Source: Microcystis aeruginosa W13-11 (GTDB taxonomy: Bacteria > Cyanobacteriota > Cyanobacteriia > Cyanobacteriales > Microcystaceae). Taken from it: a stretch of 6,410 bases of DNA. This document shows, piece by piece, positions 1 through 5,712 of this stretch. The notes beneath the pieces are model-generated. The model saw only the letters and a program-made list of their open reading frames with translations. It was not told where the DNA came from and searched no databases. The stretch's first letter is position 1; each line of letters starts with the position of its first letter. The stretch is taken from assembly GCA_009995705.1 (NCBI GenBank), contig JAADBR010000182.1:1-6410 (forward strand), given 5' to 3'. The position numbers and the translations under genes were made by a program.

Positions 1-31
1 TTTCTTCCGCCAGGCTTTGGCCTGTGTCCAT
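1..31 (-). CDS. Possible N-terminus of a protein (perhaps a transposase) running off the left edge
   Basis: On the minus strand an ATG at 31-29 opens a frame reading MDTGQSLAEE up to the edge. It is preceded closely by the purine-rich stretch AAGGGG, and a TTGACA hexamer lies further upstream at 90-85. The start resembles the N-termini of some IS4-family (Tn5-like) transposases, in which an acidic AEE-type motif comes early, and its place just inside a probable IS end fits that. Ten codons are too few to prove it. The alternative is a plus-strand protein whose last 31 codons occupy positions 2-97 and end FSLFVNP-stop. A gap-free frame of that length is expected by chance fairly often. Confidence 0.3.
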   Translation of the reverse strand, partial: MDTGQSLAEE

Positions 32-110
32 CACCCCTTGAATACGGTTGTCTCTCTTATCCCTACTGCTGATTTTTCTCTCTTTGTCAACCCCTAGACC
101 TGAATATTTA
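1..110. mobile_element. Probable end of an insertion sequence cut by the window edge
   Basis: The NACHT reading frame on the minus strand stops making sense at about position 111: it runs to the typical sequence LVYDENQS and then meets TAA made from foreign sequence. Members of this family normally continue from here without a break. The sequence from 110 leftwards has another character, with a candidate leader, a ribosome binding site and an open frame on the minus strand. This is best explained by insertion of a mobile element whose right end lies at about 110-112. Only one end is visible, so neither terminal inverted repeats nor a target duplication can be checked, and the IS family is not identified. 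Confidence 0.4.
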
Positions 111-701
111 CGATTGATTTTCATCATAAACCAAACACAAAAAAGTCAACAATAACGGTGTATGGGCTAACTCTTTTGCACTTTTATACTCCTCCTTTTG
201 CAACAGTTCCCAACAATTTTTAGCTGTCTCATTTTTGCGATCTAATTCGTAACTAAACCAATGTTCAATAAAACTTTGAAGTTGCTGATCATCAAATTCG
301 ACAATTTCAATATCGGTAAATCGTTGAAGATGAGTTCTGGCAGCAGTGCGACAGGAGAGAATAAAACGATTTTTATGATACCTATCTACAAAATCTTTAA
401 TTTTCTCAATCACATTATAAACATTAGCTGTTGGCACTTCATCTAAACCATCTAATAAAATTAGTAATTCCCCCTTTTCTAGTTTATTGCTAATATTTTT
501 TTCTACATTGGGAAAACCACATATTTTAAACTCCTCGTCAATTAATACCTGAAGATTAATCTCGTTTTCTTTAAAGTTTTTCAACTCCAGTAAAACAGGT
601 GTTAGAGGATGCTGATAACTGCCTTGATTTCCCTTGAGAGCTTCTAGCCCAACTTTTCGCAAAAATGTAGATTTACCAATGCCGGGATCACCAAGTACCA
701 T
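108..701 (-). pseudogene. NACHT NTPase, ATPase-module fragment of a broken gene
   Basis: This 197-codon frame carries the nucleotide-binding core of a NACHT (NLR-like, STAND) ATPase. Walker A is GDPGIGKST (residues 4-12). Walker B is LILLDGLDEVP (80-90), with the acidic DE pair typical of NACHT. The sensor-like FILSCRTAA follows (113-121), and the C-terminal helical part holds LAHTPLLLTFLCLVYDE (178-194). The domain should be followed by a winged-helix region and a large sensor domain. Both are missing, because the frame ends at 108-110 where foreign sequence begins. Its ATG directly follows the stop codon of the upstream fragment (TAA-ATG, same frame), so the two were one gene. Family knowledge: bacterial NACHT proteins include antiphage sensors. 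I infer loss of function, since no sensor remains. Translation could still restart at this ATG, but the only sign of it is the stop-start junction. Confidence 0.85.
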
Positions 702-1091
702 TTAATATTGTTCTTGATTAGCCAAAAGTAAACCATCTTCTTTACCATCATCCCTAAAGTTAAACCGTCGCTGCCTACTCTCGCGATATTTATTTTCTAA
801 ATTTTCATCATAATAATCCCTGACTAAATTCCCCAAACATTTGACATTAATATAAATTGACTCCAAATCCATCGGCTTAGACATTTTTAAAACCTTAATC
901 ATGCCGTGCCGATCCCAGTAACGTTGAGTATATTTCTGAAAAAAAAGATACTTTCCCTCTCTAATAAGCTGCCCGATATCTTTATTCAATAACTCATTTT
1001 TATTAATACCCTCCCACACCGATTTAAGCATTTGGCCAATAAAACTATTAGTCAATGCTGTTACCATAATCTTTGTTGTTTCAATTTCCAT
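702..1091 (-). pseudogene. N-terminal fragment of the same NACHT protein, ended by an in-frame stop
   Basis: These 129 codons form the N-terminal, mostly helical region that precedes the NACHT domain in many cyanobacterial NACHT proteins. The recognisable part is QRYWDRHGMIKVLKM (56-70), followed by PMDLESIYINVK (73-84), then a basic, charged linker (NKYRESRQRR, 100-109). The frame ends EQY-TAA, and the next codon in frame is the ATG of the ATPase fragment. Homologues usually have a leucine here (QYLMVLG), so one change of TTA to TAA would explain the break. The start at 1091 is supported by AGGGG at 1103-1099, seven bases upstream. The gene is divergent from the cysteine desulfurase, with 153 bases between them. 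A sequencing error is the main alternative to a true nonsense mutation. Confidence 0.8.
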
Positions 1092-1121
1092 AACTTAACC
1101 CCTGTAAATCCTCTAAAGTTC

Positions 1122-1152
1122 AGTATAAGCCAGAAAACGGGTTTCTCATCAA
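1122..1152 (-). promoter_or_regulatory. Candidate promoter of the NACHT gene
   Basis: On the minus strand TATACT (1127-1122) lies about 30 bases before the NACHT start codon. TTGATG (1152-1147) stands 19 bases upstream as a possible -35 box. The long spacer and the overlap with the palindromic repeat weaken the call. Confidence 0.25.
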
Positions 1153-1170
1153 CCCAGAAACCCGCTTTCT
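1131..1170. repeat. Dispersed palindromic repeat, copy 1 (imperfect)
   Basis: The arms AGAAAACGGGTTTCT (1132-1146) and AGAAACCCGCTTTCT (1156-1170) form a 15-bp hairpin with one A-C mismatch (1137 with 1165) and a nine-base loop. The first 16 bases, starting at C1131, are identical to 6221-6236, where a perfect version of the hairpin lies. Here it occupies the divergent spacer between the NACHT remnant and the cysteine desulfurase and may overlap promoter sequence. Confidence 0.85.
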
Positions 1171-1244
1171 AATCTCTTAAACGGCTAAACTGAGAATAGC
1201 TAATAGCTGCCTGTCTTGACTCTCATTTCTGAGATTGTAAAACA

Positions 1245-2411
1245 ATGCAAATTTATCTTGACTATAGTGCCACTACCCCCACTCATCCCCAAGTAATCGA
1301 GCGGGTTGCCACTATTCTCCGGCATCATTGGGGCAATCCCTCCAGTTTACACAGTTGGGGACAGGATACGGCGACAGTCATCGAAATGGCCAGAGAACAG
1401 GTGGCAGGGTTAATTAATGCCAATCCAGACCAGATTATCTTTACTTCTGGCGGCACAGAAGCCGATAATTTAGCGATTATCGGGGTTGCTCAACAGTATA
1501 ACCGCCCCCGTCATATAATTATTTCTAGTGTAGAACATTCGGCGATCGCTGAGCCCTGTAAACAATTAGAAGAGCAAGGTTGGCAAATCACTCGTCTTCC
1601 CGTCAATCGTCAAGGTAGAGTTAATCCTTCAGACCTAAAAGCTGCAATTCACAGCGATACGGTCTTAATTTCCATTATTTACGGACAAAGTGAGGTGGGA
1701 ACCCTACAACCGATTGAAGAATTGGGCAGCATTGCCAGAGAAAGGGGTGTTCTTTTTCACACCGATGCGGTGCAGGTGGCGGCAAGATGCGACATTGATG
1801 TGCGGAAACTGCCCGTAGATTTATTATCTCTTTCCAGCCATAAAATTTATGGAATGCAAGGATCGGGAGCTTTATACATCAGAGCCGGTGTCGATATTTT
1901 ACCATTACTGCGGGGCGGTGGTCAGGAAAAAGGTCTGCGATCGGGAACCCAAGCCGTACCAGCGATCGCATCTTTTGGTTTAGCGGCCGAATTAGCCCAA
2001 AAAGACTTAATTAGCGAAAAAATGCGTTTAATCGCCCTGCGAGATCGATTATTTGACCTCTTAGCTGATTATCCTTATCTGCTGCCCACAGGGGACCGAT
2101 TCTATCGTTTACCCCACCACGTCAGCCTTATTGTCCGTCCCGACGATAATAGTCACATCACGGGAAAACAGCTAGTTCGTCAGCTTAATTTAGCGGGAAT
2201 CGGCATTAGTTCTGGATCCGCCTGTCATAGTGGCAAACTTTCCCCCAGTCCAATTTTAAAAGCTCTGGGCTACAGCGATCGAGAAGCATTGGCGGGAATT
2301 CGTCTAACCCTGGGAAGGGACACCAGCGTGGCCGATATCGATTGGACGGCGCTTGTATTAAAACAAGTGATCGATCGCTGTTTATCTGCTTTAATTGTAA
2401 GTAAGAGTTAG
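1245..2411 (+). CDS. Cysteine desulfurase, group I (IscS/NifS-like)
   Basis: This is a complete 388-residue PLP-dependent class V aminotransferase-fold enzyme. It removes sulfur from L-cysteine, leaving alanine, and passes the sulfur as persulfide to Fe-S cluster assembly or tRNA thiolation in the cytoplasm. Visible motifs in order: LDYSATTP at 5-12; TSGGTEADN at 67-75 (PLP phosphate binding); H98 in SSVEHSA, stacking on PLP; D174 in HTDAVQ; SSHK with the Schiff-base lysine K200; GQEKGLRSGT at 226-235; and SSGSACHSG with the catalytic cysteine C327 on the long mobile loop that defines group I enzymes. Length matches NifS/IscS (about 390-400). In the segment where E. coli IscS has NNE, this protein has QSE (148-150). 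No clear Shine-Dalgarno precedes the ATG. No scaffold or other isc/suf/nif gene is in view, so the specific pathway is not decided. The stop lies one base from the end of the convergent small gene. Confidence 0.96.
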   Translation: MQIYLDYSATTPTHPQVIERVATILRHHWGNPSSLHSWGQDTATVIEMAREQVAGLINANPDQIIFTSGGTEADNLAIIGVAQQYNRPRHIIISSVEHSAIAEPCKQLEEQGWQITRLPVNRQGRVNPSDLKAAIHSDTVLISIIYGQSEVGTLQPIEELGSIARERGVLFHTDAVQVAARCDIDVRKLPVDLLSLSSHKIYGMQGSGALYIRAGVDILPLLRGGGQEKGLRSGTQAVPAIASFGLAAELAQKDLISEKMRLIALRDRLFDLLADYPYLLPTGDRFYRLPHHVSLIVRPDDNSHITGKQLVRQLNLAGIGISSGSACHSGKLSPSPILKALGYSDREALAGIRLTLGRDTSVADIDWTALVLKQVIDRCLSALIVSKS

Positions 2412-2412
2412 T

Positions 2413-2610
2413 TTATGCCTCAAATTGTCCTTCGATCAGGATAATTTCGCCAAAATCGGGAATCCATGCCACCCAACGGCCCTGATCCTGTTCACAGAGT
2501 AGTAGCGCTTCATCAAAGCTGTAGGGAGAGGGAAGCATTCTGAGTCGTACCCATGTATTTGCTTGGGGGCAGGTAACAACGGTAGTAGTGCGAGATTGTA
2601 GTAAGGACAT
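2413..2610 (-). CDS. Conserved-looking 65-residue protein of unknown function
   Basis: This small gene is tail-to-tail with the cysteine desulfurase, one base separating the stop codons. The product is soluble, with no signal peptide or membrane segment. It begins with a Thr-rich stretch (RTTTVVTCPQ, 7-16), then TWVRLRMLPSPYSFDEALLLC (19-39), and ends in an acidic, aromatic tail (WVAWIPDFGEIILIEGQF, 46-63). The balanced composition and the alternating W, I and D pattern near the C-terminus read like a real small beta-rich domain rather than chance. The type looks familiar from cyanobacterial hypothetical proteins, but I assign no function. The start is the ATG at 2610; a weak AGGG lies about 12 bases upstream. 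The overlapping frame from 2621 is a shadow. Confidence 0.65.
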   Translation of the reverse strand: MSLLQSRTTTVVTCPQANTWVRLRMLPSPYSFDEALLLCEQDQGRWVAWIPDFGEIILIEGQFEA

Positions 2611-2734
2611 ACACAGATCACCCTGATAATTCTGTATCTAAATTTACAAAAAAACCGATGACTGTGGGTAACTTTGTTTGAAATCTTTACATCTCTAGAA
2701 AATTATCGGCTGCATCTCCTATTTGTGACTTTCC

Positions 2735-2750
2735 CTCACCTATAGGTGAG
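2735..2750. repeat. Perfect 16-bp palindrome
   Basis: CTCACCTATAGGTGAG is fully self-complementary with no loop. A zero-spacer palindrome fits a dimeric regulator site better than an RNA hairpin. It lies about 125 bases before the small minus-strand gene and 275 bases before the phosphoesterase start, so which gene it would serve is unclear. No regulator is encoded nearby. Confidence 0.7.
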
Positions 2751-2785
2751 CAGCAGAAGTTATTCAAAGAGGGCGAATGCAATTG

Positions 2786-2860
2786 GCCCCTAAAATAATA
2801 TTATTGCCCCAATGGTAGGGGCGCACCGTGGTCAGTGAGTTTATCGAACTGCGTGCGCCC
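2786..2860. repeat. Hairpin cluster, MITE-like remnant
   Basis: The arms GGGCGCAC (2819-2826) and GTGCGCCC (2853-2860) form an 8-bp GC-rich stem around a 26-base interior that contains a small AGTT/AACT stem. An alternative stem pairs GCCCCTA (2786-2792) with TAGGGGC (2816-2822), enclosing the 12-bp palindrome AATAATATTATT (2794-2805). The stems share bases 2819-2822, so they exclude each other. The GC-rich block contrasts with AT-rich surroundings, which suggests an inserted repeat unit. No transposase or clear target duplication is seen. Confidence 0.6.
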
Positions 2861-3024
2861 AAAATGTCCTCTAGATATTTCCACCAAATTGAGCCGATTA
2901 CACCAATGACCGGCACTTTTTAGATTTCAAAAAAGCCTAAAGATATTATCCCGCAAGGTTTTTAGATTTATTCGGCCAATCCTAGTTATGATCTTTAATG
3001 GTAAATGATAGTTAATAACTGGTA

Positions 3025-3969
3025 ATGGTAAATTCTTTCCCTCGCAGCCATAAAATCGCCGTCATCGGTGACGTTCACGACCAATGGGAAATAGAAGATA
3101 ATTTAGCACTAGAAGCTTTACAAGTGGATTTAGCCCTATTTGTGGGGGATTTTGGCAATGAATCCCTAGAAATTGTCGGCCGGATTGCCAGTTTGTCCTT
3201 ACCAAAAGCCGTTATTCTCGGTAATCATGACGCTTGGTATAGTGCCACCCCCTGGGGACGAAAACAATGTCCCTACGATCGCGATAAAGAAGATCGTGTC
3301 ACCGCCCAGTTAGAATTATTAGGGGTTGCTCATGTGGGTTACTCAAAACTAGACCTACCCAGTTTACAGCTTTCGATTGTTGGGGGTCGTCCCTTTACTT
3401 GGGGAGGTTCCGAGTGGAAAAATGGGGAATTTTTTCAAGAACGCTATAATATCAGCAGTTTTGCCGAATCTAGTGCCAAAATTATCGCTAATATTCAAGA
3501 TACTGCCTATAATAACCTGATTTTTTTAGGTCACAATGGTCCAGCCGGACTGGGAAAGGAAGCGGAAGCTATCTGTGGTCGGGATTGGCAACCCTTGGGA
3601 GGGGACCACGGGGATCCGGATTTAGCAGCGGCCATCGCACAAGCACAGCTATTGGGAAAACAGGTTTCTCTCGTCAGTTTCGGTCATATGCACCACCGTC
3701 TCCGTCATACTACTTCCCGTTTACGCAATCCCGTGGTCACTTCCGAGATGGGAACCGTTTATCTGAATGCTGCTAGTGTCCCTCGCATTCTCCACTCTGA
3801 TAGGGGTAAATCTCGCAATTTTTCCCTAGTCACTCTTGAAGAAGGTCTAGTCACAGAAGCATCTTTAATCTGGTTGAACGATAATTTCGAGATTATCAGT
3901 AATAGAAAACTTTATCACTCCAGGTCGTCAATCGATCGCCTATCTCCCCAATCTTGTTATTCCCTATAG
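3025..3969 (+). CDS. Calcineurin-like metallophosphoesterase (cyanobacterial/plant TIGR04168 type)
   Basis: This 314-residue protein has the metal-binding motifs of the calcineurin-like phosphoesterase fold in the right order: GDVH at 15-18, GDFGNE at 41-46, GNHD at 66-69, GHNGP at 169-173 and GHMHH at 220-224. Together these hold a two-metal centre that hydrolyses phosphoesters; the physiological substrate is unknown. GDFGNE in place of the usual GDxxDRG of protein phosphatases, together with overall length and layout, points to the family shared by cyanobacteria and plants that I recall as TIGR04168. There is no signal peptide or membrane segment, so it is probably cytoplasmic. The ATG at 3025 is the first in frame after a TAA at 3016-3018; no good ribosome binding site precedes it. 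The last 15 or so residues, after LYHSR, look like a variable tail and reach into the convergent membrane-protein gene by six bases. Confidence 0.9.
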   Translation: MVNSFPRSHKIAVIGDVHDQWEIEDNLALEALQVDLALFVGDFGNESLEIVGRIASLSLPKAVILGNHDAWYSATPWGRKQCPYDRDKEDRVTAQLELLGVAHVGYSKLDLPSLQLSIVGGRPFTWGGSEWKNGEFFQERYNISSFAESSAKIIANIQDTAYNNLIFLGHNGPAGLGKEAEAICGRDWQPLGGDHGDPDLAAAIAQAQLLGKQVSLVSFGHMHHRLRHTTSRLRNPVVTSEMGTVYLNAASVPRILHSDRGKSRNFSLVTLEEGLVTEASLIWLNDNFEIISNRKLYHSRSSIDRLSPQSCYSL

Positions 3970-4920
3970 ATAGTTAAGTTTTTGAGCGATTATAGGTAAA
4001 GCAAGAGCGATAGCAGCACTAACAATCATACCGATAAAAGCTTTCAAGGCATCCCCTAAAACCAGTTTACCTGTGGCGGCTAAATTAGGAGTTTCTCTGG
4101 TTAAAGTCAGAGAAATTTCTCGACCTCCTAATAAACCTAAAAATACCCAAGTGGTACTCATGGGAATATGATTATAGCCAACAAAAAACAGTAAAATTAG
4201 ACCATAAATTAAGTTAATAATTGTTGCAGAACGCGGATCATGGGCGTTAGTTTTGCTAGTAACAATTTTCTCGATTTGACCACCATGATTAATAAAAATG
4301 ATGGTTTGCAGGAGTAGCATAACTGTTAGAGATAAAACTAACCATGTTGCTGCTAACTTTCTGGGAAGATAGGCGAAAATATTAGCAAAATCTTGCATTA
4401 ACCATTGACTCCAGAGAAACCCCGTAGATAACCACTGTAAAACCACCCAGATTTTTTGAGGTTTTTTATTAACTGTTTCTAGGAAAAAGTTTTCTAATTG
4501 ATAAATAATTCGATAGATGACTAACCCCACCATCACAGCAATAGCATAACCCCAAGCAGATTTAATTAACATTTCATCTAGAGATTGGGGAGCAAAAACT
4601 GTTAAAACCAAAAAGGTTGTACTCACGGGTATTCCCCAAGTGGTGAGAATTAAAATTGCTAGGGGAGGAACGATATAAATCCAAGTAAAATTTTCTGGGA
4701 AGGGAATCATTTCTAGTCGATTATAGGCCACATCTCCCTGATTAATGTACCAACCAGCGATAAAAATCGAGGCTAAGATTATGCTGGAATACAGCCACAA
4801 AATCCACCAGGGACGTTCTTCATTGGCACTTAAAAAAGTACCTAAAGTCTGTAGGGAATCGTTGGCAACGATTGCATAAGCTGATAGAATAAAGCCAGCA
4901 ATCATAAAAAAATTACTCAT
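3964..4920 (-). CDS. PiT-like multi-pass membrane protein, possible anion permease
   Basis: This 318-residue, very hydrophobic protein has roughly nine membrane segments (near 4-20, 38-57, 79-110, 121-140, 157-173, 188-211, 233-250, 252-266 and 292-313). Two halves carry matching signatures reminiscent of the PiT inorganic phosphate transporter family: VANDSLQTLGTF (18-29) with GIPVSTTF (96-103), and LMQDFANIF (174-182) with HIPMSTTWVF (251-260). PiT proteins have the same inverted duplication with a conserved Asn/Asp site and PVSTT motifs, so I infer a related ion carrier. It is shorter than usual PiT transporters (about 400-500), lacks a long central loop, and has QD in place of ND in the second half, so phosphate transport is not established. 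The ATG at 4920 has no evident Shine-Dalgarno; Met6 is a weaker alternative. It lies 201 bases downstream of the Nudix gene on the same strand, with repeats between, so co-transcription is uncertain. Confidence 0.75.
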   Translation of the reverse strand: MSNFFMIAGFILSAYAIVANDSLQTLGTFLSANEERPWWILWLYSSIILASIFIAGWYINQGDVAYNRLEMIPFPENFTWIYIVPPLAILILTTWGIPVSTTFLVLTVFAPQSLDEMLIKSAWGYAIAVMVGLVIYRIIYQLENFFLETVNKKPQKIWVVLQWLSTGFLWSQWLMQDFANIFAYLPRKLAATWLVLSLTVMLLLQTIIFINHGGQIEKIVTSKTNAHDPRSATIINLIYGLILLFFVGYNHIPMSTTWVFLGLLGGREISLTLTRETPNLAATGKLVLGDALKAFIGMIVSAAIALALPIIAQKLNYL

Positions 4921-4938
4921 AGACAGTGGAAATTATGA

Positions 4939-4944
4939 ATTATA
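4939..4944 (-). promoter_or_regulatory. -10-like hexamer before the membrane-protein gene
   Basis: TATAAT reads on the minus strand about 19 bases before the ATG at 4920, which would give a leader of about 11 bases. No good -35 box is seen (TTTTAA at 4967-4962 at 17 bases). The sequence is AT-rich, so chance is a real alternative. Confidence 0.25.
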
Positions 4945-4978
4945 AATTAAGTAGGTAGGTGTTAAAAGTTGTCAGATA

Positions 4979-4997
4979 CCCCCCTTATCAAGGGGGG
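4979..4997. repeat. C6/G6 hairpin
   Basis: CCCCCCTT (4979-4986), loop ATC and AAGGGGGG (4990-4997) form a very stable 8-bp stem. GAT (4975-4977) and ATC (4998-5000) can extend it past a bulged A. No U-run follows on either strand, so it is not a standard intrinsic terminator. It could still slow read-through from the Nudix gene or block nuclease trimming. Confidence 0.75.
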
Positions 4998-5044
4998 ATC
5001 AGAGGCAAAATCTATCTTCAATTTAATTATAACTACTGACTTAT
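4991..5044 (+). repeat. Flanking inverted element, copy A
   Basis: This 54-base stretch aligns without gaps to the reverse complement of 5718-5771 at 46 of 54 positions by hand count. The exact core is GCAAAATCTATCTTC (5005-5019), followed by ATTTAATTATAA (5021-5032). It lies downstream of the Nudix gene's stop codon; copy B lies upstream of its start. Confidence 0.75.
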
Positions 5045-5121
5045 GAATTATGAATTTGGGAGAATCAATAAAAATAATCTCCTGACAACTACCTCCCCAT
5101 CAATATAACCGCTATAACTCC

Positions 5122-5664
5122 TTAACTTTGCTTTAAAAAATCCCTCGCTAGATAGAAAGCAGCTAAACTACCAGAGACAGTAATTTCCTGCGGATTGATT
5201 TCCTGTAAAGGTCGAAGAATAACTTCAATTTCCTCGGTAATATCTAACTTTTGTTGACCAGTAGGAGTAGCATTAAGAGCCAAAAAAATATGAATTTTGT
5301 TAGTATCTTTAACAGGATTATCGTACAAAACAGCCAGAGGTATTAGAGAATCACTTTGATAACCAGTTTCCTCCTCGAATTCCCGATGCGCTGCTGCAGT
5401 AATATCATCTTCACCCGCATCTACTGCTCCGGCAGGAAATTCTAATAAAATTTCTTTAACTCCGTGACGATATTGACGAACAAAAACTAATTGATTATCC
5501 CCAGTAACTGGAACAACTAACACAATTTCAGGACGAATATTGACAAAATAATCATCGATAACTTGTCCAGAGGATAACTTTACTGCGTCTTGACGGACTT
5601 GACACCAACGATTATGAAAAACTAGCTCAGATTTAATAATTTGCCATTTTTTTAAATTAGTCAT
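5122..5664 (-). CDS. Nudix hydrolase, ADP-ribose pyrophosphatase type
   Basis: This complete 180-residue protein probably cleaves ADP-ribose or a similar nucleoside diphosphate sugar to AMP and a sugar phosphate in the cytoplasm, with Mg ions. The Nudix box runs from G79 to Y102 (GAVDAGED, then REFEEETGY), with metal-binding E98 and E99. It follows the strand motif LEFPAGA (74-80) common to ADP-ribose pyrophosphatases. P117 lies 15 residues after the box, a position reported as diagnostic for that subfamily. The N-terminal strands (VFVRQYRHGVKEILLEFPAG) and length match the family. Eight residues separate the first box glutamate (E85) from R94, one more than the consensus of seven. The ATG at 5664 is well supported by AGGA at 5674-5671, six bases upstream. 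The gene is bracketed by inverted copies of a 54-base element; its start region holds a 10-bp palindrome. Confidence 0.93.
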   Translation of the reverse strand: MTNLKKWQIIKSELVFHNRWCQVRQDAVKLSSGQVIDDYFVNIRPEIVLVVPVTGDNQLVFVRQYRHGVKEILLEFPAGAVDAGEDDITAAAHREFEEETGYQSDSLIPLAVLYDNPVKDTNKIHIFLALNATPTGQQKLDITEEIEVILRPLQEINPQEITVSGSLAAFYLARDFLKQS

Positions 5665-5712
5665 CGATAATCCTATTATAATTGCAGTGAAATTACTAAA
5701 CTTTTTCTCAGA

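Larger units (their letters stand above)
2611..3024. other. 414-base spacer with palindromes, no convincing gene
   Basis: This gap separates the starts of two divergent genes, the small minus-strand gene and the metallophosphoesterase. It holds a perfect 16-bp palindrome (2735-2750) and a hairpin cluster (2786-2860). It also has two direct copies of TTTTTAGATTT (2917-2927, 2959-2969) and two of TAATGGTAAAT (2996-3006, 3023-3033, the second covering the start codon of the phosphoesterase). TATGAT at 2987-2992 could be a -10 box for the phosphoesterase, but no -35 box is apparent. The longest tempting frame is 13 codons from 2777, too short to support. Confidence 0.7.
4967..5090. repeat. 124-base unit with 9-bp terminal inverted arms
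   Basis: AGTTGTCAG (4967-4975) and CTGACAACT (5082-5090) are exact inverted copies bracketing most of the gap between the Nudix and membrane-protein genes. Inside lie the C6/G6 hairpin (4979-4997), element copy A (4991-5044) and a run of ATGAATT-type repeats (5043-5056). This layout resembles a small non-autonomous element, but no target duplication is evident. Confidence 0.5.

Noticed and set aside
2..97. Plus-strand open end of 31 codons (terminating at 95-97) as a transposase C-terminus
   Set aside because: No recognisable motif; a stop-free run of this length is common by chance, and the minus-strand reading has a start codon and ribosome binding site.
261..446. 61-codon plus-strand open frame
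   Set aside because: It lies entirely opposite the NACHT coding sequence and reads as a shadow of it.
1216..1243. TTGACT and TAAAAC as a promoter for the cysteine desulfurase
   Set aside because: Spacing is fine (16 bases), but transcription would begin at or after the ATG at 1245, which is otherwise the right start for the family.
2436..2621. 61-codon minus-strand open frame
   Set aside because: Overlaps the better 65-codon frame, which has the more protein-like composition and ends tightly against the neighbouring gene.
2777..2818. 13-codon frame after an AGAGGG-type ribosome site
   Set aside because: Too short, and it lies in a repeat-like hairpin block; nothing suggests translation.
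3585..3776. 63-codon plus-strand open frame
   Set aside because: Out-of-frame shadow inside the metallophosphoesterase gene.
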